Shown: piece after piece, positions 54,263 to 64,000 of the stretch
Numbering within the stretch: position 1 is the first letter of the stretch
Layout of the letters: the number at the start of each line of letters is the position of its first letter
Assembly (NCBI RefSeq): GCF_012849055.1
Contig: NZ_CP051677.1
Coordinates: 806,001 to 870,000 of the forward strand
Origin: Spirosoma rhododendri
Lineage (GTDB): Bacteria > Bacteroidota > Bacteroidia > Cytophagales > Spirosomataceae
Direction: 5' to 3'
DNA: 64,000 bases
Made by a program: the position numbers and the translations under genes
Notes under the pieces: model-generated
Seen by the model: only the letters and a program-made list of their open reading frames with translations
Told to the model about the DNA's origin: nothing
Databases searched by the model: none

Positions 54263-55615
54263 CTAGCGTGCAGCGACGGGCTTGCGACGGGCCGTTGCTT
54301 TCTGCACCACCCAGTTCCCTACTTTTTCGCCTTCAATCTGCCCGTTGCTCAGTGCCGACCGATAGTGAATGCCACCGTACAGCCGGCTGATGGACGCTTC
54401 GTTGGCGGCATCACGGAACGACTTGAACGACCGCACACCGTGCCCGTATTTGTACTCAGTCGAGTCGGTGAAGGCGATATTGTCGCCGATCAGATTGGTC
54501 AGTACTGTGGCTGCGGCTGTGGAAATTACGCTGTGCCCACTGGGGTACTCCGGGAAGGGAGGGGTCTGTAGAAAAGGTGTCCACTTCGGGTCCATCAGCT
54601 TGTTGATGACCGTTTCTGGCCGGACCATGTTGCTACGGTATTTTTCGTCCCAGCAGGAAATAAAGCCATCCGTCAGGGCAAACGACGTCAGGGCGTAGGC
54701 TTCAACCATCTGGATCATAGACAGCTTCTTCTGCCGCCCGACCGTCTGGGCAATTGCCATCCAGTGCCCACCAGGGGTCATTTTTTTCGACGCATACATA
54801 ACGTGACCGGCTACGTTCATCACGAACGCATTATCGTCCCAGAAGTAGGCGGTCGCTTCCTGCTCCTTCGTCAGATTCTTGCCGATGGTGTACACCTCAT
54901 CGACCTCCTTTCGGTAGGGGCTACCCGCAGTCATGTTGTACGGTGTCGGGCGGGTTGGCATAAACTGATTACAGGTGTCCATAGCCCAGCAGCGCAGTTT
55001 GTTCCACTGCGGCTCGGCGGCATCCATGTAAGCAGGGGGCGTTGGTACCCAGGTTCCTTCAGCGTTGGTTACGGTATGCTTGAAGCCACGGGTTTGTTTG
55101 TAATTGTCTTTGGCGCCATAGTCGAGCACGTGTTTGGCTACCGCTTCGCCATACGCCATCGACCGTTCGTAAACGTCGTCGGGCACGCCATCTTCCTTGT
55201 ATTGCTCGTAGAGCGGCTTTTCAAATTCATCGTAGAATTCAACGCTGAACGTGAGCGCGCGGGCGACAGTCATAAAAGCGCGGACGCTGGCCAGTGGATA
55301 GCAATACTGCTGCCCGGCCTCGGGTTGCGGCCCAGCCTGAAACCGCTTCAGCTTACCGCCGAGGGACTGATAATTGGGGTCGAACGGCACGAGCGCTTCG
55401 TAGCCCGCGAGGTTGGCGTAGGCGTAAATCCGACTGGCCACGGGGGGCGAAAAAATGTCGTGGACGACGACTTCCGTCAGTTTGTTGAGCGCTGAATTAT
55501 AGCGTTCAGGATTGGCAGCTTTCGCATTATATTCAGCGGGAGTAGCTTCTTTTTTGCAGCCTGCCAGCAGGGCCAGCAGCGTAAAAAAGCTCGTCCAGTG
55601 AGCAAAACGTTTCAT
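54263..55615 (-). CDS. Vanadium-dependent haloperoxidase-like lipoprotein (PAP2 superfamily)
   Basis: This 450-residue protein has lipobox LLAGC near residues 16-20. The C-terminal half contains the vanadate/phosphate-binding motifs of the PAP2/haloperoxidase superfamily: FPEYPSGHSVISTAAATVL and, about 60 residues on, SISRLYGGIHYRSALSNGQIEGEKVGNWV. Characterised relatives either oxidise halides with peroxide or dephosphorylate lipids; Bacteroidota lipoproteins of this type are untested in most cases. It lies downstream of the VCBS/UnbV genes, an arrangement also seen in other Bacteroidota. The KW-type first phosphate motif was not clearly located. Confidence 0.8.
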   Translation of the reverse strand: MKRFAHWTSFFTLLALLAGCKKEATPAEYNAKAANPERYNSALNKLTEVVVHDIFSPPVASRIYAYANLAGYEALVPFDPNYQSLGGKLKRFQAGPQPEAGQQYCYPLASVRAFMTVARALTFSVEFYDEFEKPLYEQYKEDGVPDDVYERSMAYGEAVAKHVLDYGAKDNYKQTRGFKHTVTNAEGTWVPTPPAYMDAAEPQWNKLRCWAMDTCNQFMPTRPTPYNMTAGSPYRKEVDEVYTIGKNLTKEQEATAYFWDDNAFVMNVAGHVMYASKKMTPGGHWMAIAQTVGRQKKLSMIQMVEAYALTSFALTDGFISCWDEKYRSNMVRPETVINKLMDPKWTPFLQTPPFPEYPSGHSVISTAAATVLTNLIGDNIAFTDSTEYKYGHGVRSFKSFRDAANEASISRLYGGIHYRSALSNGQIEGEKVGNWVVQKATARRKPVAAR

Positions 55616-55722
55616 ACGGCAGGGACATTGAGCATCCGGTTGTCGTGTGTAAACCGGCTGATTGATCTTACAAAATTAACGGAAAATACCGGACAAATCG
55701 CAGAAAAAACGTCGGTTACTAC

Positions 55723-58700
55723 TTACTGATTTCCGGCGGGTTTCAGCCGCACGAGTTGCACCGGCGCATTGTTTCGGGCCATGATCAGGCGTGTTCCCGA
55801 CGTGGCCGGAATAGCCACCATGTCCCGCACCTCACCGGACAGCAACAGCCCCGTATCGACTGGTGATAAGCTGGTGAACTGCGGGGAACTGCCCGACCTT
55901 TTACCGTCGTTGCGCAGCACCAGCCCGTAGCTGGCGTCGTACCGGCCCTGATACATACTGGCCCCGTAGAAATTGCCGCCCCCTACCACATCCAGGTCGC
56001 CGTCGTGGTCGATGTCGAGCGGCAATAGGGTAAATAATTTCGACACCTGAGCCTGTACTGGCAGCGTATGCACGACGAATTTTCCGTACTGATTTTCCAG
56101 GTATACCGACGCCAGCTGATTCACGTCCCGCTCTTCAGCATCGGTCAGTTCGCCCTGCGAAAACAGTTGCTCGACGGTCTGCCCGGCATAGTCGGCGTAG
56201 TTAGTGTACCGACGATTGATGATACTTGGCACCTGCTTGCCCAGCTCGTCTTTCGTGGCCGTCGGGTACCAATGGTCGAGCACGTTGTAAGCCAGAATAG
56301 GGTCGTTGGTTTTGTTGTTGTCAAGGTCTTTGACCCACAGGTGCAGCTTTATATCGGCTCCCTTGCGCAGACGCGTGTTGAGGCCCAGGTTACCAGCTAT
56401 CAAGTCTATGTCGCCATCACGATCGAAATCGGCGGCTGCCAGGCACTGCCAGAAACCATTCATAGGTGTACCGTTGAACGGATTTTCAACCTCAGTCAGT
56501 TTACCACCGTCGTTCGCAAATACCCGCACCGGCATCCAGTCGCCCGCTACGATCAGGTCGAGGTCTTTGTCATTGTCAGTATCGGCCCAGACGGCATCGG
56601 TCACCATGCCGACTTGTTTGAGCGCCGGGGCTACCGACGCGGTTTGATCGGTGAATCGCCCTTTTCCGTCGTTGATGAGCAGGTATGAGTCGGGCGTTTT
56701 TCCGTATGCGAAGCCAACGACACGACCCCCAACGAACAGATCGAGGTCACCATCATGGTCAACGTCGGCAGGGCGCGCACAGCTTTTGTTGCTGAACATG
56801 GGCGGCAAAGCATCAGGGCGACGGGTGAACTGACCCTTGCCGTCGTTGATGTACAGTCGATCGGCCAGTTCGGGCGCGGGACCGTAAAACTCGTTCCCGC
56901 CCGTCACCACGTACAGGTCAGCGTCGCCGTCGCCGTCAGCATCGAAGAACGTTGCCCCGGTATCTTCGGCGTCAGCATCGGCCAAAAATGCCGGTTGCGC
57001 CGAATTGGTAAAGCGTCCGTCGAGTGTTTGCAGCAGCAGCGACCCCGCCTGCCGACGGGCACCACCAATGTACACGTCAAGTAGTCCGTCGCCATTGACG
57101 TCGGCGGTTGCCAGCTTCGGCCCTTCGGTTGATAGCTTAAATGGCATTAGCGATTCACGGGTAAAATCGTAATAGTCGACGTTTTCCCGATGCCGGTATA
57201 GTATCAGCGTTGTGTCATTGATCACCGTAAACAGCGGATCCGCAGCTGGTTTGGGAAACAAAAACGGTATTGCCCGAGCGTCGGCCTGCCGCAAGGTCAG
57301 TGTTTGATTGGCGGCTACATTACGTCGAACCTCGACCTGCTGATTTGGCCAGATAACGGCTACGGAGTCCAGCTTTTTGTGCGTCCCCACCCCGAACGTC
57401 AGCACAGGTTCCACCGCTGATTCAAAGCCCCGCGTCGGCATAAGCTGTTGTACCTGCACCGTGTCACGGCTATACAAAATAACTTTTGCCCCGACGCCGA
57501 ACGTGTTTGGTGCCTGCCCTGCCAGCTTAATTTTCAGGTATTGATTGGCCGGAAACAGCGTGCGGGCCTGATTCTGATAGACACCCGCCGGGTCGGCAAT
57601 GTTGTTCGTGACCAGATCGAGATCGCCGTCGTTGTCGAGGTCGGCGTAGGCAGCACCGCAGGAAAAGGTCGGCGTCTCGAAACCCCACGTCAGCGACTTG
57701 TCGGTGAATTGCAGATTACGGCCACCCCGAAACAGGTAGTTATGCACCTTCCCGCTCGGCATATGCGCCAGATCCTGCTCGTTGAACGTTCCGGCCGAGG
57801 TGTTCATCCGGCTCTGCACCGAATCGCTCGAAATGTACTTGACGTAGTCGAGGTTGTTGGGCCGCCGGACAATGCCATTGGCGATAAACAGGTCTTTTTG
57901 CCCGTCATTATCGTAATCGGCCAGCAAGGGCGACCAGCTCCAGTCGGTTGCCGCTACGCCCGCCAATAAGCCGACGTCCATAAACTGCTTGCCGGACAGA
58001 TTCAGTTGCAGGCAGTTGCGGCTGTACTGATCCATGTAGCCGTACGACAGCTTGTAGCGGTACACGTCAAGCGCATCTTCGCCCTGCGACGATTTTTCGA
58101 CCACCTCGTCGGCCGGATACATGTCCAGCGTCATCAGGTCGGGGTAGCCGTCGTTGTTGACGTCGGCGGCATCGTTACCCATCGAGAAGCGGCTCGTATG
58201 CCCAAACGCCTGCCGGACGCTCTCGCGAAAATGGCCGTGCTGATCGTTGATATAGTAGTAGTCGTCTTCGTGGAAATCGTTGGAGACATACATATCCTCC
58301 CAGCCGTCGTTGTTCAGGTCGGCCACGGCAATGCCCAGCCCATAACCCATAGCCGCGCCGAAGATGCCCGCTTGTTCGCTGACGTCGGTAAAGGTCGGCT
58401 TGCCCGTTTCAACGAGTTGATTTTTGAACAGATAATCACCCGACTCGGGGACACGGACGCTCCGGGCCGATACGTTGTCGTAGCTACGCGAGGTGTGTAC
58501 GGCGTGGTTGAGCAGGAAGCAGTCGAGATCGCCGTCGTGGTCGTAGTCGAAGAAAGCGGCCTGTGTCGAAAAGCCCGCGAAGTTCAGTCCGTAAGCCGCA
58601 GCCTGCTCGGTGAACGTCGGCACACCATCGGGACCGGGGCCGTTATTGATGTACAGTTCGTTGGTACCCGTCAGCCCCCGAAACTTGCTAACTGCGCTGA

Positions 58701-59133
58701 CGTAGATGTCGAGCCGACCGTCGCCGTTGACGTCAGCCATTGTCACGCCCGTCTGCCAGCCAGCCTTACCCGCTACATTTGCCTTTGTCGTAACGTCGCG
58801 GAAGGCCATGTTGCCCTTGTTCAGGTACAGCTTGTTTGGCCCCTGACTCGACACGAAATATAAATCCGACAAGCCGTCGCCGTTCAGATCGCCAGCAGCA
58901 ACACCCGCGCCGTTGTAGAAATACAGGTAATCGAGAATCGACAGACTATCCGTTTCGCGCAACTGATTGATGAAGCCGATACCGGTTTTGGTCGAGTCGA
59001 GCGACTGAAACAGCTCAGGTTCGGCCGGTTCGGTTCGGCAGGCGGTCAGGTAACCAACTAAAAGCAGGGTGCAGAGTACTCCGCAGCAACGGCCGACTGC
59101 CAGTCGAGTCTGGGTTACACAGTTCTGCATCAC
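55723..59133 (-). CDS. VCBS/FG-GAP repeat lipoprotein with UnbV domain (second of the full pair)
   Basis: This 1136-residue protein has lipobox YLTAC at C32. It carries two integrin-like beta-propeller regions full of calcium loops of the type DVNGDGRLDIYVS, DYDHDGDLDCFLLN and DLNNDGWEDMYVSN. They are separated by an ASPIC/UnbV domain (about 545-625: FGVGAKVILYSRDTVQVQQLMPTRGFESAVEPVLTFGVG). Such proteins are cell-surface or periplasmic and probably bind calcium and a ligand; no enzyme activity is known. Its ATG overlaps the stop of the upstream paralogue by four bases, so they are coupled. Confidence 0.9.
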   Translation of the reverse strand: MMQNCVTQTRLAVGRCCGVLCTLLLVGYLTACRTEPAEPELFQSLDSTKTGIGFINQLRETDSLSILDYLYFYNGAGVAAGDLNGDGLSDLYFVSSQGPNKLYLNKGNMAFRDVTTKANVAGKAGWQTGVTMADVNGDGRLDIYVSAVSKFRGLTGTNELYINNGPGPDGVPTFTEQAAAYGLNFAGFSTQAAFFDYDHDGDLDCFLLNHAVHTSRSYDNVSARSVRVPESGDYLFKNQLVETGKPTFTDVSEQAGIFGAAMGYGLGIAVADLNNDGWEDMYVSNDFHEDDYYYINDQHGHFRESVRQAFGHTSRFSMGNDAADVNNDGYPDLMTLDMYPADEVVEKSSQGEDALDVYRYKLSYGYMDQYSRNCLQLNLSGKQFMDVGLLAGVAATDWSWSPLLADYDNDGQKDLFIANGIVRRPNNLDYVKYISSDSVQSRMNTSAGTFNEQDLAHMPSGKVHNYLFRGGRNLQFTDKSLTWGFETPTFSCGAAYADLDNDGDLDLVTNNIADPAGVYQNQARTLFPANQYLKIKLAGQAPNTFGVGAKVILYSRDTVQVQQLMPTRGFESAVEPVLTFGVGTHKKLDSVAVIWPNQQVEVRRNVAANQTLTLRQADARAIPFLFPKPAADPLFTVINDTTLILYRHRENVDYYDFTRESLMPFKLSTEGPKLATADVNGDGLLDVYIGGARRQAGSLLLQTLDGRFTNSAQPAFLADADAEDTGATFFDADGDGDADLYVVTGGNEFYGPAPELADRLYINDGKGQFTRRPDALPPMFSNKSCARPADVDHDGDLDLFVGGRVVGFAYGKTPDSYLLINDGKGRFTDQTASVAPALKQVGMVTDAVWADTDNDKDLDLIVAGDWMPVRVFANDGGKLTEVENPFNGTPMNGFWQCLAAADFDRDGDIDLIAGNLGLNTRLRKGADIKLHLWVKDLDNNKTNDPILAYNVLDHWYPTATKDELGKQVPSIINRRYTNYADYAGQTVEQLFSQGELTDAEERDVNQLASVYLENQYGKFVVHTLPVQAQVSKLFTLLPLDIDHDGDLDVVGGGNFYGASMYQGRYDASYGLVLRNDGKRSGSSPQFTSLSPVDTGLLLSGEVRDMVAIPATSGTRLIMARNNAPVQLVRLKPAGNQ

Positions 59134-62100
59134 CGTCTTACTTCGAAAAGTTTGGGGCGGTCGTTGTTGACCAGGTTAATCAGGTAGTTACGACCGTTAA
59201 TCGTGATTGGGCTGATCTGCTTGACTTCGCCATTGACAACGTAGCCGCTTTTCTGCGTCGACAGCACCCGGAACCGACCGCGCCCTTCGTTGGCCAGCAC
59301 AAGGCCCCGGCACGCGTCGATCATGCCGAGCTGTGGCAGGAAATGGGTGAAGTTGCCACCCAGAATCATGTCTTTACGCCCGTCGGCGTTAACGTCTTCG
59401 CAGGCAATGGCGTTGACGCACGACAGCTGCACCACCGATGGTAGTTGCGCCAGCCCAAACTGCCCGTTACCCCGGTTCAGCGCCACCACCGACTTGCGGT
59501 AATTCACCGTCTTAACCTGCGCTTTCTCCAGCACATCGGGCGCAAACAGATCCTGAATCGACTTGGTCGCGTAGTCGTGGTGCTTGAGAATCTTGGTTTT
59601 CAGGAACGGAAACTGATCGGCCATTTCGCGCTTCAGGAAAATCGGCATATCCCGCCCGTCGACAGTTTTTGTCATGATCTTGTCGAGAATGCCGTTTTTG
59701 TCGAAGTCGCTGACCCATAGTTTGAGCGGTGCCTGCTCCGACGCTTTCAGCGAGAAGTTTTCGCCGATGTTGCCCAGCACCAGATCGGGCCGGGCGTCGC
59801 CATCGACATCCATCACGCCCACGCTGCCCCAGAACCCATTGACGTTTTCCAGCCCGGTCGTGGTTTTGTGGAGTTTGCCTCCGTCGAAGCGCAGCACCTG
59901 CGGGGCCATCCAGTCGCCCACCACAACGAGTTCCTTACGCCCGTCGCCGGTCAGGTCGGTCCAGGCGGCATCGCGAAGCATACCGATTTCGAGCAAATCG
60001 GGCGCAATGCGCTGTGTCACGTCGTCGAACTCGCCGTTGCCGACGTTATGGTAGAGAAAACTCTGCGGACTGACACCGTATTGCTGCGGGTAGCTACGGC
60101 TACCGACGAACAGGTCCAGTTTACCGTCGTTGTCGTAATCGTAGGGCAGCACCACCGACGTGTTCATATCGTTGGGCGGCAGGGCGCGGCTGTTGAACGT
60201 AAAGCCGCCTTTGCCGTCGTTGACGTACAGCCGGTCGAGCCGGTCGCGGGGGTCGGTGGCGGGTTCGTTGCCACCACTGCCCACGTACAGGTCAAGATCG
60301 CCGTCGCCGTCGGCATCAAAAAACTGCGCGGCAGTATCTTCAAAGCCGCTGAACCGCGAAAAGAACGACTGCTCTGTTTTGGTAAAGCCCGCGCCGGTTT
60401 GCAGATAAAGCTGCCCCCCCTGCCCCTTCGCCCCACCTACGTACAGGTCGGCCCGACCGTCGCCGTTAACGTCGCCAATGGCCGCTTTCGGCCCTTCCGA
60501 CGAGAGTTTCATGGGGATATTCCGTTCATTGAAATAGTCCTCGTAATCGTCCTCCACGTGCTTATCGAGCTGAATCGGCGATGCCGTTAGTAGAGCAAAT
60601 GCAGGAGCAGGCGTTACAATGCTTGCTTTGGCCGGAGCGGTTACACCATCGGCCACCGAATACGTGTAGGTCTTTTTGGTCGCTACGTTTTTGATAACCG
60701 TAACGCGCTTGTCGTACCACGTAATCCGAACCGAATCCAGCTTATCGAGATTACCCAGGCCAATCGTCTGCGTGTACTCGGCCCCCGACTGAAACCCGCG
60801 CGACGGGGCTACGTACCGACTGAAAATCTGCCCCCCGCCAAACAGTTCGATGTTCGAGCCGATGGCGTAGGTGTTCTGCCCGGCACCGGTCAGTTTGATC
60901 CGAATGAAGCTATTGGCCGGGTTGCGTTCCGCGTGATTCTGGTACACAAAACACGGCTGATTGACGTTGTTGACAACCAGATCGAGATCACCGTCGTTGT
61001 CGAGGTCGGCATAGGCGGCACCGTTGGAGAACGACGGATCGGCCAGCCCGAAATCGTCGCCCCGCTCGTCGAATTTGAGGTTCTTTTTGTTATGGAAAAA
61101 GTTGTTCGGTATGGGGTTCGACGGCATGTTTTTCACGATCTCATCGAACCGCTGTTTCTCGCCCGATAGAGCCATCCGCTGGGCCATGTCGTTGGCGAAG
61201 AAGTCGATAAAATCCTGGTCGATTACGTCGTGGTAAATGCCGTTACAGACAAAAATATCGTTATAGCCGTCGTTGTCGGCGTCGAACATCAGCGCGCCCC
61301 AGCTCCAGTCGCTGGCGGCAACGTCGGCGTAGCAGGCAATCTCGCTGAACGTCCCGTCCTGATTGTTCAGTTGCAGGCAGTTCTGCTGTAGCTGATTGTA
61401 AAAGCCTTTGTCGCGCTTCAGGTTAGCGAGGTAATGGCTCTCAAACGAAGTCGTCGTTTTCAGTCGCTTTTCGTCGCGGGGCAGCATCTCGGTCGTAAAA
61501 ATCTCGGGGTGCCCATCGTTGTTGATGTCGGCCATATCGGCTCCCATCGACGCGATACTCAGGTGCTTCATCCGCGACTCGATGTCCTCCTTAAACGTGC
61601 CGTCTTTCTGGTTGACGTACAGGTAATCTTTCTCGAAGAAGTCATTCGATACGTAGATATCCGGGTACTGATCGTTGTTGACGTCGATGATGGTCACGCC
61701 CAGCCCGAAGCCAATCAGGCTGCTGAAAATGTTAGCTTCCTTGCTGACGTCGTGGTAAACGCCGTTGTCGTTCCGCATTAGCCGGTCGCCCCCGCCCTTC
61801 AAAAAATCCTTTACCGGCCAGTCTTCCGCCCGCAGGTTACGGCTGCTTTCGTAATTGACCGAGTTGACGGGAATAAAGCTGTTGTTCAGGATGTAGCAAT
61901 CGAGGTCGCCGTCGAGGTCGTAATCGAAGAACGCGGTCTGTGTCGTGTAGCCGTTTTCGTTCAGGCCGTATTTTTTGGCAGATTCGGTAAAGGTCAGATC
62001 ACCGTTATTGATGTACAGGTCCTTCTCCTGCCCGACGTTTTTCTGATACCCGGCGTTGCTGACGAAAATATCCAGCTTGCCGTCGTGATTGACGTCGACC

Positions 62101-62474
62101 ATCACGACACCCGTACCCCACTTGCCCTTGCCACCAACGCCTGCCTTATCAGTGATGTCTTCGAACTGCCAGTTGCCTTTGTTCAGGTACAGCTTGTTCG
62201 AGCCCATATTGGCCGTGAAATAAATGTCGGGCAGGCTGTCGCCGTTGATGTCGCCCACGGCTACGCCCCCACCGTTGTAGAAATTACGGTAGTTGAATAT
62301 GTTGAAGTCCTCCCGGTTTTTGACTGTATTTTCAAAGTTGACGCCGATGGCTTTGTTGTCCATACGCTCGAACAGCGTATCCTTTTTCGGCCCGGAGCAA
62401 CTACTTACCAGTAACATAGTCAGCACAAAACCCGCGCTGAGCAAACTGGCTTTTCGATTATACTGATGATTCAT
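59130..62474 (-). CDS. VCBS/FG-GAP repeat lipoprotein with UnbV domain (first full copy)
   Basis: This 1114-residue protein is a paralogue of the next gene with the same layout. Lipobox VSSC is at C26. A first propeller has many DxDxDG loops (DVNHDGKLDIFVSN, DYDLDGDLDCYILNN), an UnbV domain follows at about 540-620 (YAIGSNIELFGGGQIFSRYVAPSRGFQSGAEYTQTIGLGN), and a second propeller ends LINLVNNDRPKLFEVRR. It is probably anchored in the outer membrane. Its 3' end overlaps the following gene (ATGA), and the third paralogue lies 108 bases upstream. Similarity is clear but moderate, so the duplications are old. Confidence 0.9.
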   Translation of the reverse strand: MNHQYNRKASLLSAGFVLTMLLVSSCSGPKKDTLFERMDNKAIGVNFENTVKNREDFNIFNYRNFYNGGGVAVGDINGDSLPDIYFTANMGSNKLYLNKGNWQFEDITDKAGVGGKGKWGTGVVMVDVNHDGKLDIFVSNAGYQKNVGQEKDLYINNGDLTFTESAKKYGLNENGYTTQTAFFDYDLDGDLDCYILNNSFIPVNSVNYESSRNLRAEDWPVKDFLKGGGDRLMRNDNGVYHDVSKEANIFSSLIGFGLGVTIIDVNNDQYPDIYVSNDFFEKDYLYVNQKDGTFKEDIESRMKHLSIASMGADMADINNDGHPEIFTTEMLPRDEKRLKTTTSFESHYLANLKRDKGFYNQLQQNCLQLNNQDGTFSEIACYADVAASDWSWGALMFDADNDGYNDIFVCNGIYHDVIDQDFIDFFANDMAQRMALSGEKQRFDEIVKNMPSNPIPNNFFHNKKNLKFDERGDDFGLADPSFSNGAAYADLDNDGDLDLVVNNVNQPCFVYQNHAERNPANSFIRIKLTGAGQNTYAIGSNIELFGGGQIFSRYVAPSRGFQSGAEYTQTIGLGNLDKLDSVRITWYDKRVTVIKNVATKKTYTYSVADGVTAPAKASIVTPAPAFALLTASPIQLDKHVEDDYEDYFNERNIPMKLSSEGPKAAIGDVNGDGRADLYVGGAKGQGGQLYLQTGAGFTKTEQSFFSRFSGFEDTAAQFFDADGDGDLDLYVGSGGNEPATDPRDRLDRLYVNDGKGGFTFNSRALPPNDMNTSVVLPYDYDNDGKLDLFVGSRSYPQQYGVSPQSFLYHNVGNGEFDDVTQRIAPDLLEIGMLRDAAWTDLTGDGRKELVVVGDWMAPQVLRFDGGKLHKTTTGLENVNGFWGSVGVMDVDGDARPDLVLGNIGENFSLKASEQAPLKLWVSDFDKNGILDKIMTKTVDGRDMPIFLKREMADQFPFLKTKILKHHDYATKSIQDLFAPDVLEKAQVKTVNYRKSVVALNRGNGQFGLAQLPSVVQLSCVNAIACEDVNADGRKDMILGGNFTHFLPQLGMIDACRGLVLANEGRGRFRVLSTQKSGYVVNGEVKQISPITINGRNYLINLVNNDRPKLFEVRR

Positions 62475-62582
62475 TGATTGTTCGTCACTGGCGGCTACGG
62501 CAACCGCGCTATAGGTTATAGATAGTTATTCTGATACGCTGGACCTTTCAGGAATCGCCATTGTCAGTCAGGAATGACAAAT

Positions 62583-64000
62583 TCAGTGTTTCGATGCTAC
62601 TAATTGGCTAGAGCCACCTAACCGCTTGGCCTGTACGGTTCCGTTGCAAACGCCAATCAGCACAGTATTTCTCACTTGCTTCACGTCGCGCACATCGCCC
62701 CGGACGAACAGGCCCGTTTTGTCGGTCGGCACCTCGCTGAACTGCCAGTTTCGGTTGTTGCTCAGCACCAACCCGTGGTTCGCATCGACTTTACCAATGC
62801 GTAACCGCATGCGGGAATTATTACCCATCAACAGCAAGTCGGTGGTGCCGTTGTGATCGAAGTCATCGGTCAGAATTCCATAAACGGGCGATGCCTGCGC
62901 GATCGTCGGGAGCGGATGCGGAATCAACGTGCCGTTTCTGTTTTCCAGCACCATCGTTTGCAACTCATTTATCTCCCAATTTTTGGCTTGTTTCAGCTGT
63001 TGTTCATCGAAGCAGGTTTCTATCGTAGCATCGGCGAAACTCTGATAATTGGTAAACTTTTTTCGCAGCGACGGCACCTGTTCACAAATTTCGTCGCGGG
63101 AGTACGCCGGGTAGCGCTTACCGTCGATGAGGTAACTCATGAAAAAGTCGAGCGTACCGTTCTGATCGAAGTCGTCGTAGGTCAGTCGCGCCGGTTGGTC
63201 GGCACTCGCCCGGATTGGCGTGTTCAAGCCCAGATTACCAACCACTAGATCGAGGTCCCCGTCGCCATCCAGATCGGCCGGTTCGACACGGTTCCACCAG
63301 CCAGCCAGTTCGTTGTACACTTTTCTGCTATCCGCACTGAGTTTACCCTTCTGGTTCAGCAATACGGTGACGGGCATCCATTCGCCAACCAGCACCAGAT
63401 CAGGAAACTTGTCCTTGTCGACATCCAAAACAGCGGCATCGGTGAGCATCCCCAGCCGCCCCAGCGACTGCGCCGTAAAGTGCGCTTTCCCGTCGTTGAC
63501 GAGTAACATACTTTCATCATCGGCGGGGAAACGAAACGGCCGGATGCCGCCCCCGACAAACACATCCAGATCACCGTCAAGGTCAACATCGAGCGTTTTT
63601 ACACAACTGCTGTTCAGCGACTCCGCTGGCAGCGGTTGCCGAACAAACCCGGCAGGTGTCCAGAGCCAAAGCTGATCCTGCCGTCGGGCGGCTTCGGCTA
63701 CCCCGTACCCGCCATTGGCCAGGTACAGATCGACCCGGCCATCGCCGTTAAAGTCAGCGAAGCAAGCATCATTCGTAGTGGCATCCGCTACACCTGCCAG
63801 CTGTTCAGGCTGGAACGTACCATTAGCCGTTTGTCTGAATAGCTGACCTGAGTTTTGAGCATTACCGGCTACGAAAACCAGTTGCTCACCATTCGTTTCA
63901 CCCACCGCCATGCGTGGCCCGGATGCCGAATATTGCATTGGCAACAGCACCTGCCGATCGAAGTTACTGGTCGAATCGACCTTGTGCACGTAGGCGGGGC
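62583..64000 (-). CDS. VCBS/UnbV-family protein, C-terminal part cut by the window edge
   Basis: The frame is open to the window end; the apparent GTG start at 63989 is preceded by in-frame sense codons (AYV), so this is a partial gene of at least 472 residues. It corresponds to the second propeller of the two downstream paralogues. FDRQVLLPMQYSASGPRMAVGETNGE aligns with their post-UnbV segment, and calcium loops such as DFNGDGRVDLYLANGG, DVDLDGDLDVFVGGG and DLDGDGDLDLVVGNLG follow. Several glycines of the VCBS pattern are kept. The rest of the protein, including any lipobox, lies outside the window. Confidence 0.85.
   Translation of the reverse strand, partial: PAYVHKVDSTSNFDRQVLLPMQYSASGPRMAVGETNGEQLVFVAGNAQNSGQLFRQTANGTFQPEQLAGVADATTNDACFADFNGDGRVDLYLANGGYGVAEAARRQDQLWLWTPAGFVRQPLPAESLNSSCVKTLDVDLDGDLDVFVGGGIRPFRFPADDESMLLVNDGKAHFTAQSLGRLGMLTDAAVLDVDKDKFPDLVLVGEWMPVTVLLNQKGKLSADSRKVYNELAGWWNRVEPADLDGDGDLDLVVGNLGLNTPIRASADQPARLTYDDFDQNGTLDFFMSYLIDGKRYPAYSRDEICEQVPSLRKKFTNYQSFADATIETCFDEQQLKQAKNWEINELQTMVLENRNGTLIPHPLPTIAQASPVYGILTDDFDHNGTTDLLLMGNNSRMRLRIGKVDANHGLVLSNNRNWQFSEVPTDKTGLFVRGDVRDVKQVRNTVLIGVCNGTVQAKRLGGSSQLVASKH

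Overview
The window looks like a chromosomal segment of a Bacteroidota (Cytophagales, Spirosoma-like) genome of moderate GC. The signs are TonB receptor and outer-membrane barrel genes, VCBS/UnbV lipoproteins, a three-subunit succinate dehydrogenase in the order C-A-B, a Nudix-type AraR, TAnnTTTG -7 boxes, and starts that follow A/T-rich leaders rather than Shine-Dalgarno sequences. The genus assignment is inference. No phage, insertion sequence, rRNA or CRISPR was seen; the only RNA gene found is one tRNA-Gln.

Layout: 1-513 is the end of an outer-membrane barrel gene. 630-1399 is a HepT-MntA (HEPN/MNT) toxin-antitoxin pair. 1445-3678 holds a Tat-exported Gfo/Idh/MocA oxidoreductase and a GNAT enzyme. 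4079-5422 is an AmpG-like MFS permease. 5631-11320 is a minus-strand sugar ABC-importer operon (binding lipoprotein, two permeases, an exported toroid enzyme, ATPase). 11518-15869 is a giant secreted protein with nine 81-residue repeats whose signal peptide lies in another frame. 16648-21335 carries a SNF2 helicase, a 58-residue membrane protein, a PyrR-like phosphoribosyltransferase and a YcxB-like protein.

21433-31838 is a complete L-arabinose/arabinan locus on the minus strand: AraR, GH51, AraB, AraA, GH51, AraD and a sodium/solute symporter. The symporter is broken by a one-base homopolymer deletion. The two GH51 enzymes release arabinose, the symporter imports it, and AraA, AraB and AraD convert it to D-xylulose 5-phosphate. 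AraR probably controls the locus and its own promoter.

32070-41841 holds a Dabb protein, VapBC, isocitrate dehydrogenase, a barrel protein, two tandem M20 hydrolases, Ffh and small secreted proteins. 41845-45012 is a TonB receptor plus a His-rich membrane protein behind a DtxR-like palindrome. 45121-48682 is sdhCAB. Then come fabD, tRNA-Gln, a TetR regulator, an exported GH65 enzyme, a barrel protein, a vanadium-haloperoxidase-like lipoprotein and three tandem VCBS/UnbV proteins, the last cut by the window edge.

The least explained signal is a set of about ten intergenic inverted repeats whose arms are tandem degenerate 8-base units, with a different unit class at different loci. Several fill the whole gap between a stop codon and the next start codon. 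Two independent one-base shortfalls in G/C homopolymers (symporter and giant protein) point either to assembly errors or to phase variation.
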